NCBI GenBank assembly: GCA_913061475.1
Contig: CAJXUN010000021.1
Span: 1-64,000 of the forward strand
Reading direction: 5' to 3'
DNA length: 64,000 bases
Origin: an uncultured Colwellia sp.
GTDB lineage: Bacteria; Pseudomonadota; Gammaproteobacteria; Enterobacterales; Alteromonadaceae
Shown here: positions 47,535 to 57,467 of the stretch, piece by piece
How the letters are laid out: the number at the start of each line of letters is the position of its first letter
Numbering within the stretch: the stretch's first letter is position 1
Notes under the pieces: generated by a model
Told to the model about the DNA's origin: nothing
What the model saw: the letters and a program-made list of their open reading frames with translations, nothing else
The model's database searches: none
Translations under genes and position numbers: made by a program

Positions 47535-48449
47535 ATGGACATTTCTTTTGAACAACTGAAAAGCATGGTGGTTTTTTCACATGTCGTTGAACAGGGAAGC
47601 TTTAGCGCGGCGGCTAAGCATATCGGGCTTTCACGAGCCGTTGTAAGTTATCATATTAAAAAATTGGAACAACAGCATGGTGTTACGCTTTTAAACCGTT
47701 CTACGCGTTCTATCGCCCTGACACAAGCCGGTAGTGATTATTATCAACGTTGCCGTATTATTGCTCAGCAAGCTAGTGCGGCAAATCAACAGATTGAAAA
47801 TGTTAAAAATGAACCTGAAGGGCTACTAAAAATCACCTGTCCTGTTAGCGTGGGTTTGCACACCATAGTGCCGGCGCTAGATAAGTTTCGTAAAATTTAT
47901 CCGAAAATCGAACTTGATCTTATGCTGACTGATGAAGTAGTCAATATTGTTAAGGAAGGGATTGATCTCGCCATTCGCGGCGCTCCTTTAATAGACTCCG
48001 GCTTACAAGCGCGTAAATTGGCGGTATTAGAAACCTGCTTGTGTGGCTCTGCTGAATATTTTGAACGTTATGGTAAGCCAACTAGCCCAGAAGAGTTAAA
48101 ACAGCATACTTGGGTCATTTATAAATTAACCAGTAATAAGCTGACCTTGGAAAAATCCGGTCGTATTTATACTATTGATTTAAAGGGTACAATTTCTACC
48201 AACAATGCATCAGCTCGCACTGCGTTTGTTGAAGGTGGGCAAGGCTTAGGACGTATTCCTATGTACGATGCAATGCCGAAAATTAAGGCGGGGCGCTTAC
48301 AATCTGTTTTAGATGATTACACATTAAAAGCGATTGATGTTTATGGGGTTTTTCCGCCTGGCGCGGCTAATGCAAAAAAATTAAGATTACTCATAGACTT
48401 TCTTAGCCAATTTTTTATTCAACAACAAGCGAGCTTAGTAACTCAATGA
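47535..48449 (+). CDS. LysR-family transcriptional regulator
   Basis: This 304-residue LysR-type regulator has an N-terminal winged helix (FEQLKSMVVFSHVVEQGSFSAAAKHIGLSRAVVSYHIKKLE) followed by a substrate-binding domain (GLLKITCPVSVGLHTIVPALDKF). The effector-domain pattern is that of the CrgA/AaeR branch. It is transcribed divergently from the DJ-1-family gene with 176 bases between, and the usual arrangement would have it control that gene. The effector is unknown. Confidence 0.92.
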   Translation: MDISFEQLKSMVVFSHVVEQGSFSAAAKHIGLSRAVVSYHIKKLEQQHGVTLLNRSTRSIALTQAGSDYYQRCRIIAQQASAANQQIENVKNEPEGLLKITCPVSVGLHTIVPALDKFRKIYPKIELDLMLTDEVVNIVKEGIDLAIRGAPLIDSGLQARKLAVLETCLCGSAEYFERYGKPTSPEELKQHTWVIYKLTSNKLTLEKSGRIYTIDLKGTISTNNASARTAFVEGGQGLGRIPMYDAMPKIKAGRLQSVLDDYTLKAIDVYGVFPPGAANAKKLRLLIDFLSQFFIQQQASLVTQ

Positions 48450-48487
48450 GATAATTAAGCTGCTATGTTTTTATGAAATAAGAATAG

Positions 48488-49564
48488 TTAACCTATATGT
48501 TGGGCGGTTAACGCTAAAATATTTTCTTGTGCTTGTACTAAACTTTCACTTACGCCTTGTTGGTGCATAATCGCGATGGCTAAGGCGACATGAGCAATGG
48601 CATTGTTGTGTTCAGCAATCATAATATTAGTTTTTTCTGCCATGATTGCTTGAATAGCAGCAACGCCCATTTTAGTGGCTAAAATTCTATCTTTAGCCAC
48701 TGGCGAGCCGCCTCGTTGTATATGGCCAAGAATACACGGCGTACAATCAATGTCAGCTATTTTTTGCAACTGTTGAGCTAGGGCTGGGGCACCACCTTGC
48801 CATACATTTTCAGCGATAACAATGATATAGCTAGCATGACGATTTGCTTGTGCTTGCTTAATTTCCTTGGCGAGTATTTTCAGCTTATCGGTTTCGTTAT
48901 CGCTACTATTTTTTTCCAATGATATATTATCAGGTGATAATTTCACCGGTGAAAAGTTCTCAAATGAAATGATCTGTTCAGCAGCACACGCGATACCCGC
49001 ATTAAAAGCAATGTGACCACTGTGTCGGCCCATTAACTCCACGATAAAAATCCGTTCAAAGGCTTCTGCTGTATCACGAATTTTATCAATCGCTTCTATC
49101 GCGGTATTGACAGCTGTTGAAAAACCTATGGTGAAATCGGTACCGTCAATATCATTATCAATGGTGCCAGGAATACCTATAATTTGCCCAGACCACTGTT
49201 TTTCTAAGGCAATTAAACCGGTAAATGAACCGTCACCACCAATGACAATCAAGGCATCTATTTTTTCTTTCAATAACGTACTAGTTGCTTGTGCTATTCC
49301 TAATGGTGTTTTCATGGCAGGGCAACGGGCACTTTTTAAAATGGTTCCGCCTTTGTGGATAATGTGCGTAACATCGTTAATATTGAGTGGTCGCGAAACA
49401 TCATCAATTAGGCCATTAAAACCAGCGCAAAAGCCAATAACACTCATTTGGTGATGTTTTGCTGCAATCACCACGGCTCGAATCGCCGCGTTCATACCTG
49501 GGGCGTCACCACCGCTGGTTAAAATAGCAATTCTCTTGACCTGGATATTGGTATTTTTTTTCAT
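48488..49564 (-). CDS. pfkA: 6-phosphofructokinase, ATP-type
   Basis: This is the committing enzyme of upper glycolysis. The 358 residues show the ATP loop SGGDAPGMNAAIRA, the GGDGSFTG motif with Gly112 (ATP-type; PPi enzymes have Asp there), the catalytic PGTIDNDIDGTD, ELMGRHSGH, and the effector-site HIQRGGSPVAKDRILA. It is longer than E. coli PfkA by a polar insertion around residues 208-226 (SPDNISLEKNSSDNETD) plus an N-terminal extension. It gives this organism both a phosphofructokinase route and the Entner-Doudoroff operon found 5 kb away. Confidence 0.93.
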   Translation of the reverse strand: MKKNTNIQVKRIAILTSGGDAPGMNAAIRAVVIAAKHHQMSVIGFCAGFNGLIDDVSRPLNINDVTHIIHKGGTILKSARCPAMKTPLGIAQATSTLLKEKIDALIVIGGDGSFTGLIALEKQWSGQIIGIPGTIDNDIDGTDFTIGFSTAVNTAIEAIDKIRDTAEAFERIFIVELMGRHSGHIAFNAGIACAAEQIISFENFSPVKLSPDNISLEKNSSDNETDKLKILAKEIKQAQANRHASYIIVIAENVWQGGAPALAQQLQKIADIDCTPCILGHIQRGGSPVAKDRILATKMGVAAIQAIMAEKTNIMIAEHNNAIAHVALAIAIMHQQGVSESLVQAQENILALTAQHIG

Positions 49565-49699
49565 TAATTATCCTTGTGTTATGCCATCAGTTGTTTGAAT
49601 ATCCACCTAGGTTATCTTTAAATTACCAGTACATTGCAGAAATAAAAAATAGTTTTGCATTAAAGTAAGCTTAGTTTAATGTAGGTCAATGATCGGGGG

Positions 49700-49711
49700 T
49701 GTAAATTTACA
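49700..49711. promoter_or_regulatory. Perfect 12-bp palindrome between pfkA and the DUF6279 gene
   Basis: TGTAAATTTACA is an exact palindrome in the divergent intergenic region. It resembles a HexR half-site pair without the 5-base spacer and may bind another factor. Confidence 0.4.
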
Positions 49712-49782
49712 TTTTTTGTCTTTGGGTAAAGCGTTTTAAGCTCGCAGCCACACCATGATATACACTGACAGGATGGTATTAG

Positions 49783-50631
49783 ATGATGAATATTAAGCAA
49801 ACGTTACTTTGTATCTTACTTACTGTGCTAGTTTCTGGCTGTAGTTTTCGTTTTGTTTATAATCATTTAGATTGGTGGACAAATTGGTATCTTGATGATT
49901 ATGTCTCACTCAATAAGCAACAACAGCAAGTTTTTGATGAGGAATTTGAGCAGCTACATTTATGGCACCGAAAAACCCAATTACCCGCTTATGCACAACA
50001 GCTTAAAACCCTGCAACTGGCGATAAATAGTGAAATAGATGAACAGCAAGTTGCTGATAATTTAGCGCTGTTTTTACAACATTGGCAAAACTTTTTAATG
50101 GCTGCAGAGCCTAAGTTACAATCGTTAGCCTATAGCTTATCAGACAAACAAAAAAGCCAACTCATTGAGGCATTAAATGAAGCTCATCAAGAGCAACTTG
50201 ACGATAATGAAGAGCTTACTGAACCGGAATGGTTTGAAGAGCGTGCCGATGCTCAAAAAGATCAACTTAAAGCGTGGTTTGGTAAGTTGACGTCGGGACA
50301 AAAAATACAAGTAACATTACTGAGCAGAAATTATCAGCGTTCATTTGAACATCGCATGGACTATCGAGCACGTTGGACTAACCAGTTTTCCGAACTGTTA
50401 AATGGTGATTTACCGGATCATCAATTTAAGTATGAGTTTTATCGCTTATTTGTTAATGGTCGCAGTTTAAGAGATGACAGCTTTAACGCGATCACTGAAA
50501 ATAATAATCAAGTATTCGCTAATATTTTTGTTTATATGGTGACATCAGCAACGGATAAGCAACGTAAACGTATTAATAAAAGACTTAATAAGGTATTGGG
50601 TGATGTCGAATATTTAATTAAGAATGATTAA
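49783..50631 (+). CDS. DUF6279-family lipoprotein
   Basis: This 282-residue protein has a lipoprotein signal (lipobox LVSGC, Cys at about residue 20) and a mature part beginning with FRFVYNHLDWWTNWYLDDYVSLNKQQ. That stretch is a recognisable signature of the DUF6279 lipoproteins of marine gammaproteobacteria. The remainder is mostly helical, rich in Gln, Leu and Lys. The function is unknown. AGGA lies 9 bases before the first of two adjacent ATGs. It is divergent from pfkA and convergent with pykA. Confidence 0.8.
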   Translation: MMNIKQTLLCILLTVLVSGCSFRFVYNHLDWWTNWYLDDYVSLNKQQQQVFDEEFEQLHLWHRKTQLPAYAQQLKTLQLAINSEIDEQQVADNLALFLQHWQNFLMAAEPKLQSLAYSLSDKQKSQLIEALNEAHQEQLDDNEELTEPEWFEERADAQKDQLKAWFGKLTSGQKIQVTLLSRNYQRSFEHRMDYRARWTNQFSELLNGDLPDHQFKYEFYRLFVNGRSLRDDSFNAITENNNQVFANIFVYMVTSATDKQRKRINKRLNKVLGDVEYLIKND

Positions 50632-50664
50632 ATAGCACTATTATCACCGCGGTAATCATCATCG

Positions 50665-50694
50665 ATAAAAATAAAAATAAAAATAAAAATAAAA
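50665..50694. repeat. Tandem repeat (ATAAAA)x5
   Basis: Five perfect copies of ATAAAA lie between the DUF6279 gene and pykA and run straight into the terminator. Confidence 0.9.
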
Positions 50695-50719
50695 AAGGTA
50701 GCGTGATTGCTACCTTTTT
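50691..50719. terminator. Bidirectional terminator between the DUF6279 gene and pykA
   Basis: GGTAGC (50697-50702) and GCTACC (50709-50714) form the stem, with six A before and five T after. Confidence 0.85.
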
Positions 50720-50745
50720 AGTTATAGATGATTCAGCATCAAACG

Positions 50746-52200
50746 TTATGCGAAGTGTTTTTTCGCTAAGGTTAATATTTTTAAGGTGTTGGTTGCGCCA
50801 ACAGTCTCCATCAAATCACCATGCGTTAAGATCACTTTATCACCGGCTTTTAATTCTGAGCCCTTAGAGACAAGTGCTAACACGTCTTGGGCCATTTTAT
50901 CATCGTTGTCACAAGCGGTAGAATCATAAGCCACTGGATAAACACCACGATAAATAGCCGTTTTAGTTAATGTTTTGCTATGACGGGATAACGAATAAAT
51001 AGGTAAACCTGAAGAAATTCGTGACATAATTTTACTAGTATGACCCGACTCAGTTAAGGCAATAATTGCTTTAACGCCATCTAAATGGTTAGCCGCATAC
51101 ATAGCAGACATAGCAATGGTTTCAGACACTTCGGCAAAGGTCATTTCAACACGATGCTTAGACGTGGTAATCGAGCTTTCTTTTTCTGCGCCAATACAAA
51201 CAGCAGCCATAGCTTTTACAGTTTCAACCGGATATTTACCGGCCGCCGTTTCAGCTGAAAGCATAACGGCATCAGTACCATCAAGCACGGCATTAGCAAC
51301 ATCCATCACTTCTGCACGTGTTGGCATTGGCTGCTCAATCATGGTTTCCATCATTTGAGTGGCAGTGATCACGACGCGATTCAGTTGACGACTGCGGGCA
51401 ATAATATGCTTTTGTTTACCTACAAGGGCCGCGTCACCAATTTCAACACCTAAATCACCACGGGCAACCATTACCACATCAGAGGCTAAAATAATGCCGT
51501 CTAATACTTTGTCGTCATTAACGGCTTCAGCACGTTCAATTTTTGACACTAAGCGAGCATCACAACCCGCTTCTTGTGCTAATAAACGCGCTTCGCGCAT
51601 ATCTGCGGCATCGCGCGGGAAAGAAACGGCTAAGAAGTCGACATTAATTTTTGCCGCAAGCTTGATATCTTCTTTATCTTTATCTGTTAAAGCCGGCGCG
51701 GTCAGGCCACCACCTTGGCGGTTGATACCTTTGTTATTGGATAATGGGCCACCAACGGTTACTTCGGTAAACACTGATTGTCCTTTGGTTTCAAGTACAC
51801 GCAATTGTACGCGACCATCATCAAGCAATAAAATATCACCAGGGATAACATCTTGCGGAAGTTTCTTGTAATCGATACCGACTTTTTCTTGATTACCTTC
51901 GCCTTTAGGTAAAGCCGCATCTAGTTCAAACTTATCACCAATGGCTAATCTGATAGGGCCATCTTTAAAAGTTGAAACACGAATTTTTGGTCCCTGTAAG
52001 TCACCTAAAATACCAACATAAATCCCAAGCTCTTTGGCTAATTCACGTACGGTATTTGCTCGATCAATATGGTCTTGTGGAATGCCGTGAGAGAAATTTA
52101 ACCTAACCACATTTACGCCGGCAGCGAGTACTTCTTTCAGTACTGATCTTTCGTCAGTTGCCGGACCTAACGTCGCGACAATTTTTGTTCTTCTAGGCAT
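50746..52200 (-). CDS. pykA: Pyruvate kinase, PykA type
   Basis: This enzyme converts PEP and ADP to pyruvate and ATP. The 484 residues match E. coli PykA (the type activated by AMP/sugar phosphates) closely: [14 protein letters not shown] at the start, [13 protein letters not shown] with the catalytic Lys, [14 protein letters not shown] and [15 protein letters not shown]. It lies 69 bases downstream of hexR on the same strand, with a candidate HexR site in the gap, so it may be read from its own HexR-controlled promoter and from hexR. Confidence 0.96.
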   Translation of the reverse strand: MPRRTKIVATLGPATDERSVLKEVLAAGVNVVRLNFSHGIPQDHIDRANTVRELAKELGIYVGILGDLQGPKIRVSTFKDGPIRLAIGDKFELDAALPKGEGNQEKVGIDYKKLPQDVIPGDILLLDDGRVQLRVLETKGQSVFTEVTVGGPLSNNKGINRQGGGLTAPALTDKDKEDIKLAAKINVDFLAVSFPRDAADMREARLLAQEAGCDARLVSKIERAEAVNDDKVLDGIILASDVVMVARGDLGVEIGDAALVGKQKHIIARSRQLNRVVITATQMMETMIEQPMPTRAEVMDVANAVLDGTDAVMLSAETAAGKYPVETVKAMAAVCIGAEKESSITTSKHRVEMTFAEVSETIAMSAMYAANHLDGVKAIIALTESGHTSKIMSRISSGLPIYSLSRHSKTLTKTAIYRGVYPVAYDSTACDNDDKMAQDVLALVSKGSELKAGDKVILTHGDLMETVGATNTLKILTLAKKHFA

Positions 52201-52230
52201 GGTAATCCTTAAATTTATACAATATTTTAC

Positions 52231-52245
52231 TTTAAAATCACTACA
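52231..52245 (-). promoter_or_regulatory. Candidate HexR box upstream of pykA
   Basis: On the minus strand TGTAGTGATTTTAAA fits TGTAG-N5-TTACA with one mismatch. It lies 31 bases before the pykA start. It is weaker than the zwf and gapA sites. Confidence 0.45.
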
Positions 52246-52269
52246 GGTGATTACACCAATAGCAGGTAA

Positions 52270-53118
52270 TTAGTCTTTACGTTCAAAGCGTGAACTACGT
52301 AAGCTGTCTTTAACTTTCTTCAGGTTATCTCTAAATTTGGTGCCTCGACGTAAGGTAAAGCCCGTTGCCAAACAATCAATTAAGGTCAGTTGCGCAATAC
52401 GCGATGCCATTGGCATATATAAGTCGGTATCTTCGGCAACATCGACTGATAGCACGATATTACATTCTTTGGCTAGCGGTGTTCCTGCGGTAGTGATACC
52501 GATAACGGTGGCATCGTTCTCACGGGCTAAACTCGCGACATCTACCAAAGATTTCGTTCTGCCAGTATGTGATATAACGACCACTACATCACCTTGACGA
52601 CTATTTATAGCACTCATACGTTGCATTAATATGTCATCAAAATAAACCACAGGAACATTGAAGCGAAAAAACTTATTTTGTGCGTCATGCGCGACAACGG
52701 CCGAGGCACCTAAACCGAAAAAAGAAATTTTATTGGCTTGTGTGAGTAAGTCAACAGAGCGATTAATGGTTGAAGTGTCTAAACTTTTACGCGCGAGTTC
52801 GAGATTTGCCATGGTGGATTCAAAAATTTTTGAGGTGTATTCTTCCGCCGAATCATTTTCATCTACATGACGATTAACATAAGGTGTGCCGTTTGCTAAG
52901 CTTTGTGCTAAGTGCAGTTTAAAGTCTGGATAACCCTTAGTATCAAGGCGCCGACAAAAGCGATTTACCGTTGGCTCACTAATGTTTGCTTGTTTCGCCA
53001 AGGCAGCGATGCTGGCGTGTATAACCGTACCCGGTGATGATAGGATAACTTCTGCCACTTTACGTTCAGATTTACTAAAAGTATCTAACTCGTTAGCGAT
53101 CTTTTCTAATATATTCAT
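52270..53118 (-). CDS. hexR: HexR, RpiR-family regulator of central carbon metabolism
   Basis: This 282-residue regulator has an N-terminal RpiR helix-turn-helix (IHASIAALAKQANISEPTVNRFCRRLD) and a C-terminal SIS sugar-phosphate domain (KISFFGLGASAVVAHDAQNKFFRF, then VVISHTGRTKSLVDV). HexR binds 2-keto-3-deoxy-6-phosphogluconate, which releases it from TGTAA-N5-TTACA-type sites. It sits divergent from zwf, with two such sites in between, and upstream of pykA. This is the layout known from Shewanella and relatives. Confidence 0.95.
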   Translation of the reverse strand: MNILEKIANELDTFSKSERKVAEVILSSPGTVIHASIAALAKQANISEPTVNRFCRRLDTKGYPDFKLHLAQSLANGTPYVNRHVDENDSAEEYTSKIFESTMANLELARKSLDTSTINRSVDLLTQANKISFFGLGASAVVAHDAQNKFFRFNVPVVYFDDILMQRMSAINSRQGDVVVVISHTGRTKSLVDVASLARENDATVIGITTAGTPLAKECNIVLSVDVAEDTDLYMPMASRIAQLTLIDCLATGFTLRRGTKFRDNLKKVKDSLRSSRFERKD

Positions 53119-53332
53119 TACATATAAGCCTTAGCGTGTACCTTAACTGGTTATATACTTACCTAATTAAGAGTAACTGTAATTTATTTTCTGTTGTTAC
53201 GACAGAAAAAATGAAAATTTATTTCATATTTTAGGCTAATATAAAACAAAAGCACTGAATTGTGCAAATATTTAATCAATTTATCTATTAAAGTTGGCTT
53301 GTAGTGGTTATTTTTAAATGAAATGCAAAATA

Positions 53333-53347
53333 TGTAGTAATATTACA
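53333..53347. promoter_or_regulatory. HexR box 1 upstream of zwf
   Basis: TGTAG-TAATA-TTACA matches the HexR consensus half-sites. It lies between divergent hexR and zwf. Confidence 0.82.
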
Positions 53348-53393
53348 AAAAGTACTTTACTGCTACCGCTATAGCAGCTAAATTAGTGTTAAA

Positions 53394-53408
53394 TGTAGTT
53401 TAGTTACA
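53394..53408. promoter_or_regulatory. HexR box 2 upstream of zwf
   Basis: TGTAG-TTTAG-TTACA has the same half-sites as box 1. Its centre is 61 bp from box 1, and it lies 36 bases before the zwf ATG. Confidence 0.82.
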
Positions 53409-53444
53409 ATGAAACTAATAAAAAATTAATTGAGAATAGATGCT

Positions 53445-54914
53445 ATGAAAAACATAGATTGCCCTTTAGCAAGCGAAATTGTTATTTTTGGAGCGCTAGG
53501 AGATTTATCTCGCCGTAAGCTCTTACCCTCGTTATATCAATTAGAGCTGGCGGGATTATTGAGTGAAGATACCCGCATTATAGCGGTGGCAAGAGATGAT
53601 CTTACTCTTGAACAATTTAGTAAACAAATTGATGAAAGCTTAAATGAGTTCATCGCTGAAGCACTGGATAGCAAAACAGTAACAAAATTTCTAGCGAAAT
53701 TGGTTTATCAGCAACTAGATTTTAAAGAGACAAAATCTTATAGCAAACTAGCAAAAGTATTAGCTTCAACAGATGCTGCACGTGTTTACTACTTTTCAAC
53801 ACCACCGGCTATTTATGGTGATATTAGTGAAGGCTTAAAGTCAGCCAAACTAATCAATGATGCCGACCGAGTGGTCATGGAAAAACCTATTGGTCATTGT
53901 TTAGAATCATCAAAAGTGATTAATGACCAGGTGTCTCGTTACTTTAACGAAAATCAAATTTATCGTATTGACCATTATTTAGGTAAAGAAACGGTGTTAA
54001 ATCTGTTGGTATTACGCTTTGCTAATACACTCTTTACTAATAACTGGGATCGAAACTGTATCGACCATGTGCAAATCACTGTCGCAGAAAGCGTTGGTAT
54101 TGAAGGACGCTGGGGCTTTTATGATGAAGCCGGACAGATGCGAGACATGGTACAAAATCATTTACTGCAAGTGTTGTCGTTATTAGCGATGGAGCCACCG
54201 GCAGATTTAAGTGCTGATAGTATTCGTGATGAAAAACTCAAAGTTATCAAAGCGCTTAAGCCTATTACTCGTCAAAATGTTAAAGATAAAACCGTTCGTG
54301 GCCAATATGCTGACGGTTATTTAAATGGTGTTGCTGTCCCTGGTTATTTGAATGAAGAAGGTGCTAAAGCTAATAGTTCTACCGAAACTTTTGTCGCCAT
54401 TAAAGCTGAAATTGACAATTGGCGTTGGGCTGGTGTGCCATTCTACCTTAGAACCGGTAAGCGTATGCCGCAAAAGCACAGTGAGATTGTTGTACACTTT
54501 AAGCAGCAAGCCCATAATATTTTTAACGAAAGCTATACGGATTTACCATCGAATAAATTGACCATTCGTTTACAACCAGACGAAGGTGTTGAGCTTGAAA
54601 TGATGAATAAAATTCCGGGTATCGCTTCACAAATGCAAATTCATGAAAACAAGCTGGATCTGAGTTTTTCTCAAGCTTACGATAACCAACGTGTGGTTGA
54701 TGCCTATGAACGCTTAATTCTTGAAGTGATAAACGGTAACCAGTCTTTATTTGTTCGCCGTGATGAAGTCGAAGCAGCATGGAAGTGGGCTGATAGCATT
54801 ATAGCTGCCTGGCAATCAACCCATGAAGCACCTAAACCTTATGCTGCAGGTTCTTGGGGACCGGTGTCATCAATTTCTTTAATCGCACGCGATGATCGTC
54901 AGTGGGTAGAGTAA
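53445..54914 (+). CDS. zwf: Glucose-6-phosphate 1-dehydrogenase
   Basis: This is the entry of glucose-6-phosphate into the oxidative pentose phosphate and Entner-Doudoroff routes. I start it at ATG 53445 (489 residues), because the N terminus MKNIDCPLASEIVIFGALGDL then aligns with E. coli Zwf. A TTG at 53430 is in frame but less likely. The cofactor motif is GALGDLSRRKL, and the substrate/catalytic motif is RIDHYLGKE. It is first gene of the zwf-pgl-edd-glk-eda operon behind two HexR boxes, and its stop overlaps the pgl start (TAATG). Confidence 0.97.
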   Translation: MKNIDCPLASEIVIFGALGDLSRRKLLPSLYQLELAGLLSEDTRIIAVARDDLTLEQFSKQIDESLNEFIAEALDSKTVTKFLAKLVYQQLDFKETKSYSKLAKVLASTDAARVYYFSTPPAIYGDISEGLKSAKLINDADRVVMEKPIGHCLESSKVINDQVSRYFNENQIYRIDHYLGKETVLNLLVLRFANTLFTNNWDRNCIDHVQITVAESVGIEGRWGFYDEAGQMRDMVQNHLLQVLSLLAMEPPADLSADSIRDEKLKVIKALKPITRQNVKDKTVRGQYADGYLNGVAVPGYLNEEGAKANSSTETFVAIKAEIDNWRWAGVPFYLRTGKRMPQKHSEIVVHFKQQAHNIFNESYTDLPSNKLTIRLQPDEGVELEMMNKIPGIASQMQIHENKLDLSFSQAYDNQRVVDAYERLILEVINGNQSLFVRRDEVEAAWKWADSIIAAWQSTHEAPKPYAAGSWGPVSSISLIARDDRQWVE

Positions 54915-55603
54915 TGTATAAAATTAATGAATTCGAACAACGTCAGCAATTAGATAATGAGCTTGCAGACAACGTAGCAGAGTTACTGTCTGCTGCAGTA
55001 AAAAATAATGGTAAAGCAAGTATCGCGGTTTCTGGTGGTTCGACACCGAAAGGTTTTTTCCAAGCTTTATCAAAGAAGCAACTCGCGTGGCATGCTATTA
55101 CCATTACCTTAGCGGATGAACGCTGGGTTGATATCGACTCGACTGACAGCAACACCAAGTTAGTCCATGAGAACTTATTACAAAATGAAGCAGTAAAAGC
55201 TAAGTTTTTCCATTTAAAACAGGGTGAAGTGCTCACCGAAGAAACCTTAGCCGATTTAGATCTAGCGGCGCAAAAATTATTGCCTTTGGATGTGCTTATT
55301 TTAGGTATGGGCGAAGACGGTCATACCGCCTCTTTGTTTCCTTGTAGTGATGAAATAGTGCAGTGTTTAGCGCTTGATAGCGAAGCACTGATAAAAGTTA
55401 CACCAAAAACGGCGCCACATCAGCGTATTAGTTTTAGTTTTGCTGCCTTAGCCAAAAGTAAAAATACCTTTTTACATATTAGTGGCATCAGTAAAAAGCA
55501 GGTGTTGGCTAACGCTATAGCCGGACAGGAATGTAAAGAAATGCCAATTAGGGCCTTTCTACAAGCGCCAGACGTTAATACACAAGTTTATTGGGCTGAA
55601 TAA
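54914..55603 (+). CDS. pgl: 6-phosphogluconolactonase
   Basis: This DevB-type enzyme hydrolyses 6-phosphogluconolactone. I start it at ATG 54914 (229 residues), one base overlapping the zwf stop. Family motifs are AVSGGSTPKGFFQAL, LADERWVDIDSTDSNTKL and LGMGEDGHTASLFP. It lies 2 bases before edd. Confidence 0.95.
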   Translation: MYKINEFEQRQQLDNELADNVAELLSAAVKNNGKASIAVSGGSTPKGFFQALSKKQLAWHAITITLADERWVDIDSTDSNTKLVHENLLQNEAVKAKFFHLKQGEVLTEETLADLDLAAQKLLPLDVLILGMGEDGHTASLFPCSDEIVQCLALDSEALIKVTPKTAPHQRISFSFAALAKSKNTFLHISGISKKQVLANAIAGQECKEMPIRAFLQAPDVNTQVYWAE

Positions 55604-55605
55604 TT

Positions 55606-57465
55606 ATGAATAAAAATGTTATGAATGAAAATGTTTTACGGATCACACAACGCATTATCGACAGAAGTAAAGCCACTCGTGCTGTTTACCTTGACAAAAT
55701 CGCCGGTGAAAAATCAACGACAGTACATCGTGCAAGCTTATCTTGTGGCAACTTAGCTCATGGCTTTGCTGCCTGTGGTAAAGATGACAAAGCAACATTA
55801 CGTGGTGTTAACCATTCCGATGTCGCTATTGTTTCTGCTTATAATGACATGCTTTCTGCACATCAACCTTACCAGACGTACCCTGAAATTATTAAAGCGG
55901 CAATAAAAGAAACTGGTGGTGTAGCGCAATTTGCTGGTGGTGTACCTGCGATGTGTGATGGGGTTACCCAAGGTCAGCCAGGTATGGATTTAAGCCTGAT
56001 GAGCCGTGATGTTATTGCTATGTCGACTGCTGTTGCGTTGTCGCACAACATGTTTGACGGCGCATTAATGTTAGGTATTTGCGATAAAATAGTACCTGGA
56101 CTAATGATCGCCAGCATGACATTTGGTCACTTACCAACCGTTTTTGTACCAGCGGGTCCTATGCCTTCTGGTTTACCAAATAAAGATAAAGCCCGTGTAC
56201 GTCAACAATATGCTGAAGGCGAGGTAGGCGAAGAAGAGTTATTAGCAGCGGAGTCTGCGTCTTATCACAGTGCCGGTACTTGTACGTTCTTTGGTACGGC
56301 AAATTCTAATCAGTTAGTTGTTGAGGTCATGGGGCTACATTTACCTGGCGCTTCATTTATCGCGCCAAATACACCTTTACGTGAAGAGTTAACCAAAGCA
56401 GCGGCAAGACAAGTCACACGTTTGACACAGCAATCTGGCAATTACATGCCAATCGGTAAAATGATTGATGAGCGTTCCTTCGTTAATGCCATTGTTGCCT
56501 TGTTAGCCACAGGGGGCTCAACCAATTTAACCATGCATATCATCGCTTTTGCTAAAGCGGCGGGTGTTATTATTAACTTCCAAGATTTTAATGATTTATC
56601 TGATGCAGTGCCTTTATTAACCCGTATATACCCGAATGGGCATGCTGACATTAACCAGTTTCAAGAAGCGGGTGGCATGGCACTGTTATTCAAAGAGCTT
56701 ATTGATGCTGGTTTGGTACATGAAGACGTTGAAACTATTTGTGGCCGTGGCTTAAGTCGTTATACCCAAAAGCCAATTTTAGAAAATGGTAAATTACTCT
56801 GGGTTGACGGCGCAGCAAGCTCAGGTGATAGCGAAATCATTGCCACAACAGCAAATCCTTTTAGTAGCCACGGCGGCTTAAAAGTTATGAAGGGTAATTT
56901 AGGCATTTCAGTGCTGAAAACCTCATCATTGCGTGAGGGTAGTTTTGTTATTAAAGCACCTGCTGTGGTTTTTGAAGACCAACATGAACTTGATATTGCC
57001 TTTAATGCCGGTGAGCTAGATAAAGACTTTATTGCGGTGGTTCGCTTTCAAGGGCCAAAAGCTCGAGGTATGCCTGAATTACATAAACTCACGCCGCCAT
57101 TAGGTGTGTTACAAGATAAAGGCTTTAAAGTTGCTTTAGTGACTGATGGTCGTATGTCGGGGGCGTCAGGTAAAGTTCCTGCGGCAATTCACTTATGTCC
57201 TGAAGCCTTAGATGGCGGTTTGATCTCAAAAATACAAACCGGTGACATGATTTTACTTGATGGTGAAAGTGGCGAGTTAACCTTGTTAGTTGAAGAAAGC
57301 GAATTATCAAAGCGTGAAAACGCAGTCTTTAAGGTTAATGGCCATCATCAAGGCATGGGCCGTGAATTGTTTGGCTTCATGCGACGTAACCTTAGCTCTG
57401 CTGAAACCGGTGCTTGCTCATTATTTTCTGACTATAGCGACGATGGTATTGAGAGTGAGGCGTAA
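55606..57465 (+). CDS. edd: 6-phosphogluconate dehydratase
   Basis: This first dedicated Entner-Doudoroff enzyme is a [4Fe-4S] IlvD/Edd dehydratase. The 619 residues align with E. coli Edd: [38 protein letters not shown] and [13 protein letters not shown] (cluster cysteines), and [18 protein letters not shown] near the C terminus. It starts 2 bases after pgl and ends 2 bases before glk. Confidence 0.97.
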   Translation: MNKNVMNENVLRITQRIIDRSKATRAVYLDKIAGEKSTTVHRASLSCGNLAHGFAACGKDDKATLRGVNHSDVAIVSAYNDMLSAHQPYQTYPEIIKAAIKETGGVAQFAGGVPAMCDGVTQGQPGMDLSLMSRDVIAMSTAVALSHNMFDGALMLGICDKIVPGLMIASMTFGHLPTVFVPAGPMPSGLPNKDKARVRQQYAEGEVGEEELLAAESASYHSAGTCTFFGTANSNQLVVEVMGLHLPGASFIAPNTPLREELTKAAARQVTRLTQQSGNYMPIGKMIDERSFVNAIVALLATGGSTNLTMHIIAFAKAAGVIINFQDFNDLSDAVPLLTRIYPNGHADINQFQEAGGMALLFKELIDAGLVHEDVETICGRGLSRYTQKPILENGKLLWVDGAASSGDSEIIATTANPFSSHGGLKVMKGNLGISVLKTSSLREGSFVIKAPAVVFEDQHELDIAFNAGELDKDFIAVVRFQGPKARGMPELHKLTPPLGVLQDKGFKVALVTDGRMSGASGKVPAAIHLCPEALDGGLISKIQTGDMILLDGESGELTLLVEESELSKRENAVFKVNGHHQGMGRELFGFMRRNLSSAETGACSLFSDYSDDGIESEA

Positions 57466-57467
57466 AC

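Noticed and set aside
53178-53192. TGTAATTTATTTTCT as a HexR autoregulatory site
   Set aside because: Only the left half-site fits; the right half has no TTACA.
53191-53205. CTGT-N7-ACAG upstream of hexR resembling a LexA box
   Set aside because: The spacer is 7 instead of 8 bases, and hexR is not an SOS gene.
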